This document shows positions 20,382-20,879 of a stretch of 20,879 bases of DNA, piece by piece. A model generated the notes under the pieces. It saw only the letters and a program-made list of their open reading frames with translations. It searched no databases and had not been told where the DNA came from. Origin of the DNA: a virus; IMG/VR virus record IMGVR_UViG_3300031754_000021, positions 1 through 20,879 of that record. One strand, written 5' to 3'. Numbering within the stretch: position 1 is the stretch's first letter; each line of letters opens with the position of its first letter. The position numbers were made by a program, and so were the translations under genes.

Positions 20382-20710
20382 TGACTGAGGCGCAATTCCA
20401 ATCGAAGCTCCTCAAAGCTCTTCGCTCGCATCCAGCGCTGAAGGATGCCGTGATCTGGAAGATGAATGACCGCTACACGAAAGGCATCCCAGATATTCTT
20501 GTTTTCTGTAACGACACGACGACGTTTCTCGAAGTAAAAATATGGCCGAACAAGCCAACGAAGATTCAACAGTATTACTTAGACAAGCTCAGGCCAGCAT
20601 CGTATACGATCACGCGGCTTCGTAACGGCGACATTACTGTGCAGCCCTGGTCTTACGCGCGGATATTCAAGCTCGAAGAAATCGCGGATCTTTGCACAAA
20701 TGACGACTGA
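20381..20710 (+). CDS. VRR-NUC-type nuclease, 109 aa
   Basis: Early helix MTEAQFQSKLLKALRSHP is followed by VIWKMNDRYTKGIPDILVF and TFLEVKIWPNKPTKIQQYY. The pattern G-x-P-D (35-38), E51-x-K53 and Q63 is that of the VRR-NUC fold, a PD-(D/E)XK nuclease found in phage resolvases. It would cut branched or damaged DNA, possibly Holliday junctions or replication forks. The gene follows by a 1-base overlap (TAATG), and its end overlaps the helicase gene by 11 bases. An adjacent nuclease and SNF2-type helicase are a common phage recombination pair. Confidence 0.85.
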   Translation: MTEAQFQSKLLKALRSHPALKDAVIWKMNDRYTKGIPDILVFCNDTTTFLEVKIWPNKPTKIQQYYLDKLRPASYTITRLRNGDITVQPWSYARIFKLEEIADLCTNDD

Positions 20711-20879
20711 ATTGTATCAGCATCAGCTTCAAGGCGTGCGCTTTCTCGCGGAGCGCAAGAGCGCGATGCTATGCGACGAGATGGGGCTCGGCAAGACGCG
20801 GCAGGCATTAGTCGCAGCGCTGGAACTGTATCGCGCGAACAAAATAGACCGCGTGTTGGTGCTCGCCCCTGCCGCCGTT
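20700..20879 (+). CDS. SNF2/DEAD-type helicase, N-terminal part
   Basis: The frame runs off the right edge, leaving 60 residues. MTTELYQHQLQGVRFLAERKS carries a Q-motif-like YQHQ, followed by the Walker A DEMGLGKT (26-33), the SNF2 hallmark, and VLVLAPAAV as motif Ia. It would be a superfamily 2 translocase acting on DNA, probably in replication restart or recombination. It overlaps the VRR-NUC gene by 11 bases. The C-terminal domain and the conserved DExH box lie outside the window, so the exact type cannot be fixed. Confidence 0.88.
   Translation, partial: MTTELYQHQLQGVRFLAERKSAMLCDEMGLGKTRQALVAALELYRANKIDRVLVLAPAAV

Overview
The window is a contiguous piece of a tailed-phage genome (or prophage) of the P22-like short-tailed (podovirus) type. 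The evidence is the leftward gene block. Read from about 11218 down to 1, it runs small terminase, large terminase, a run of small genes, a P22-type portal, a scaffold-like coiled-coil protein, a P22-type coat protein, and finally the start of a P22 gp4-like tail accessory/head-completion factor, which is cut by the window edge. This is the P22 morphogenesis order with extra genes inserted. The host cannot be named. Shine-Dalgarno sites, sigma70-like promoters and a classical Sec signal peptide on one phage protein indicate a bacterial host. No integrase, lysis cassette, tRNA or CRISPR array is visible.

Layout: (1) 1-11218, minus strand, packaging and head genes, tightly packed with many ATGA-type overlaps. 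(2) 11219-11723, the divergent intergenic region. It holds about ten copies of a 9-bp motif (TGCACTCTT and variants, both orientations), an AT-rich inverted repeat, a perfect 10-bp palindrome and a rightward promoter inside an inverted repeat, so it is a candidate origin and/or transcription switch. (3) 11724-16570, plus strand, replication and modification: a small helix-turn-helix protein, a primase-polymerase/RepA-type helicase fusion, a zinc-ribbon HNH protein, a C2H2-finger protein, a radical SAM enzyme and an overlapping DNA methyltransferase with its own zinc ribbon. (4) 16605-18590, a near-consensus promoter driving a DUF932 (phage/plasmid-like) protein, then two small zinc-binding proteins, with several RNA hairpins between genes. 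(5) 18627-20879, a protein with a remarkable GCC/TAC/GAC microsatellite coding an Ala-Tyr-Asp tract, then a chain of overlapping small genes including a 27-residue membrane peptide, a VRR-type nuclease and the start of an SNF2-type helicase.

Several real genes are easy to miss. They are the small terminase, whose frame has no ATG, GTG, TTG or CTG and appears to start at ATT, and genes of 57, 46, 35, 41 and 27 codons recognised by overlap, Shine-Dalgarno sites or zinc motifs. The most interesting points are the radical SAM plus methyltransferase cassette, the iteron-like region next to the primase-helicase gene, the AUU-start small terminase, the signal-peptide protein in the capsid cluster, and the coding microsatellite.
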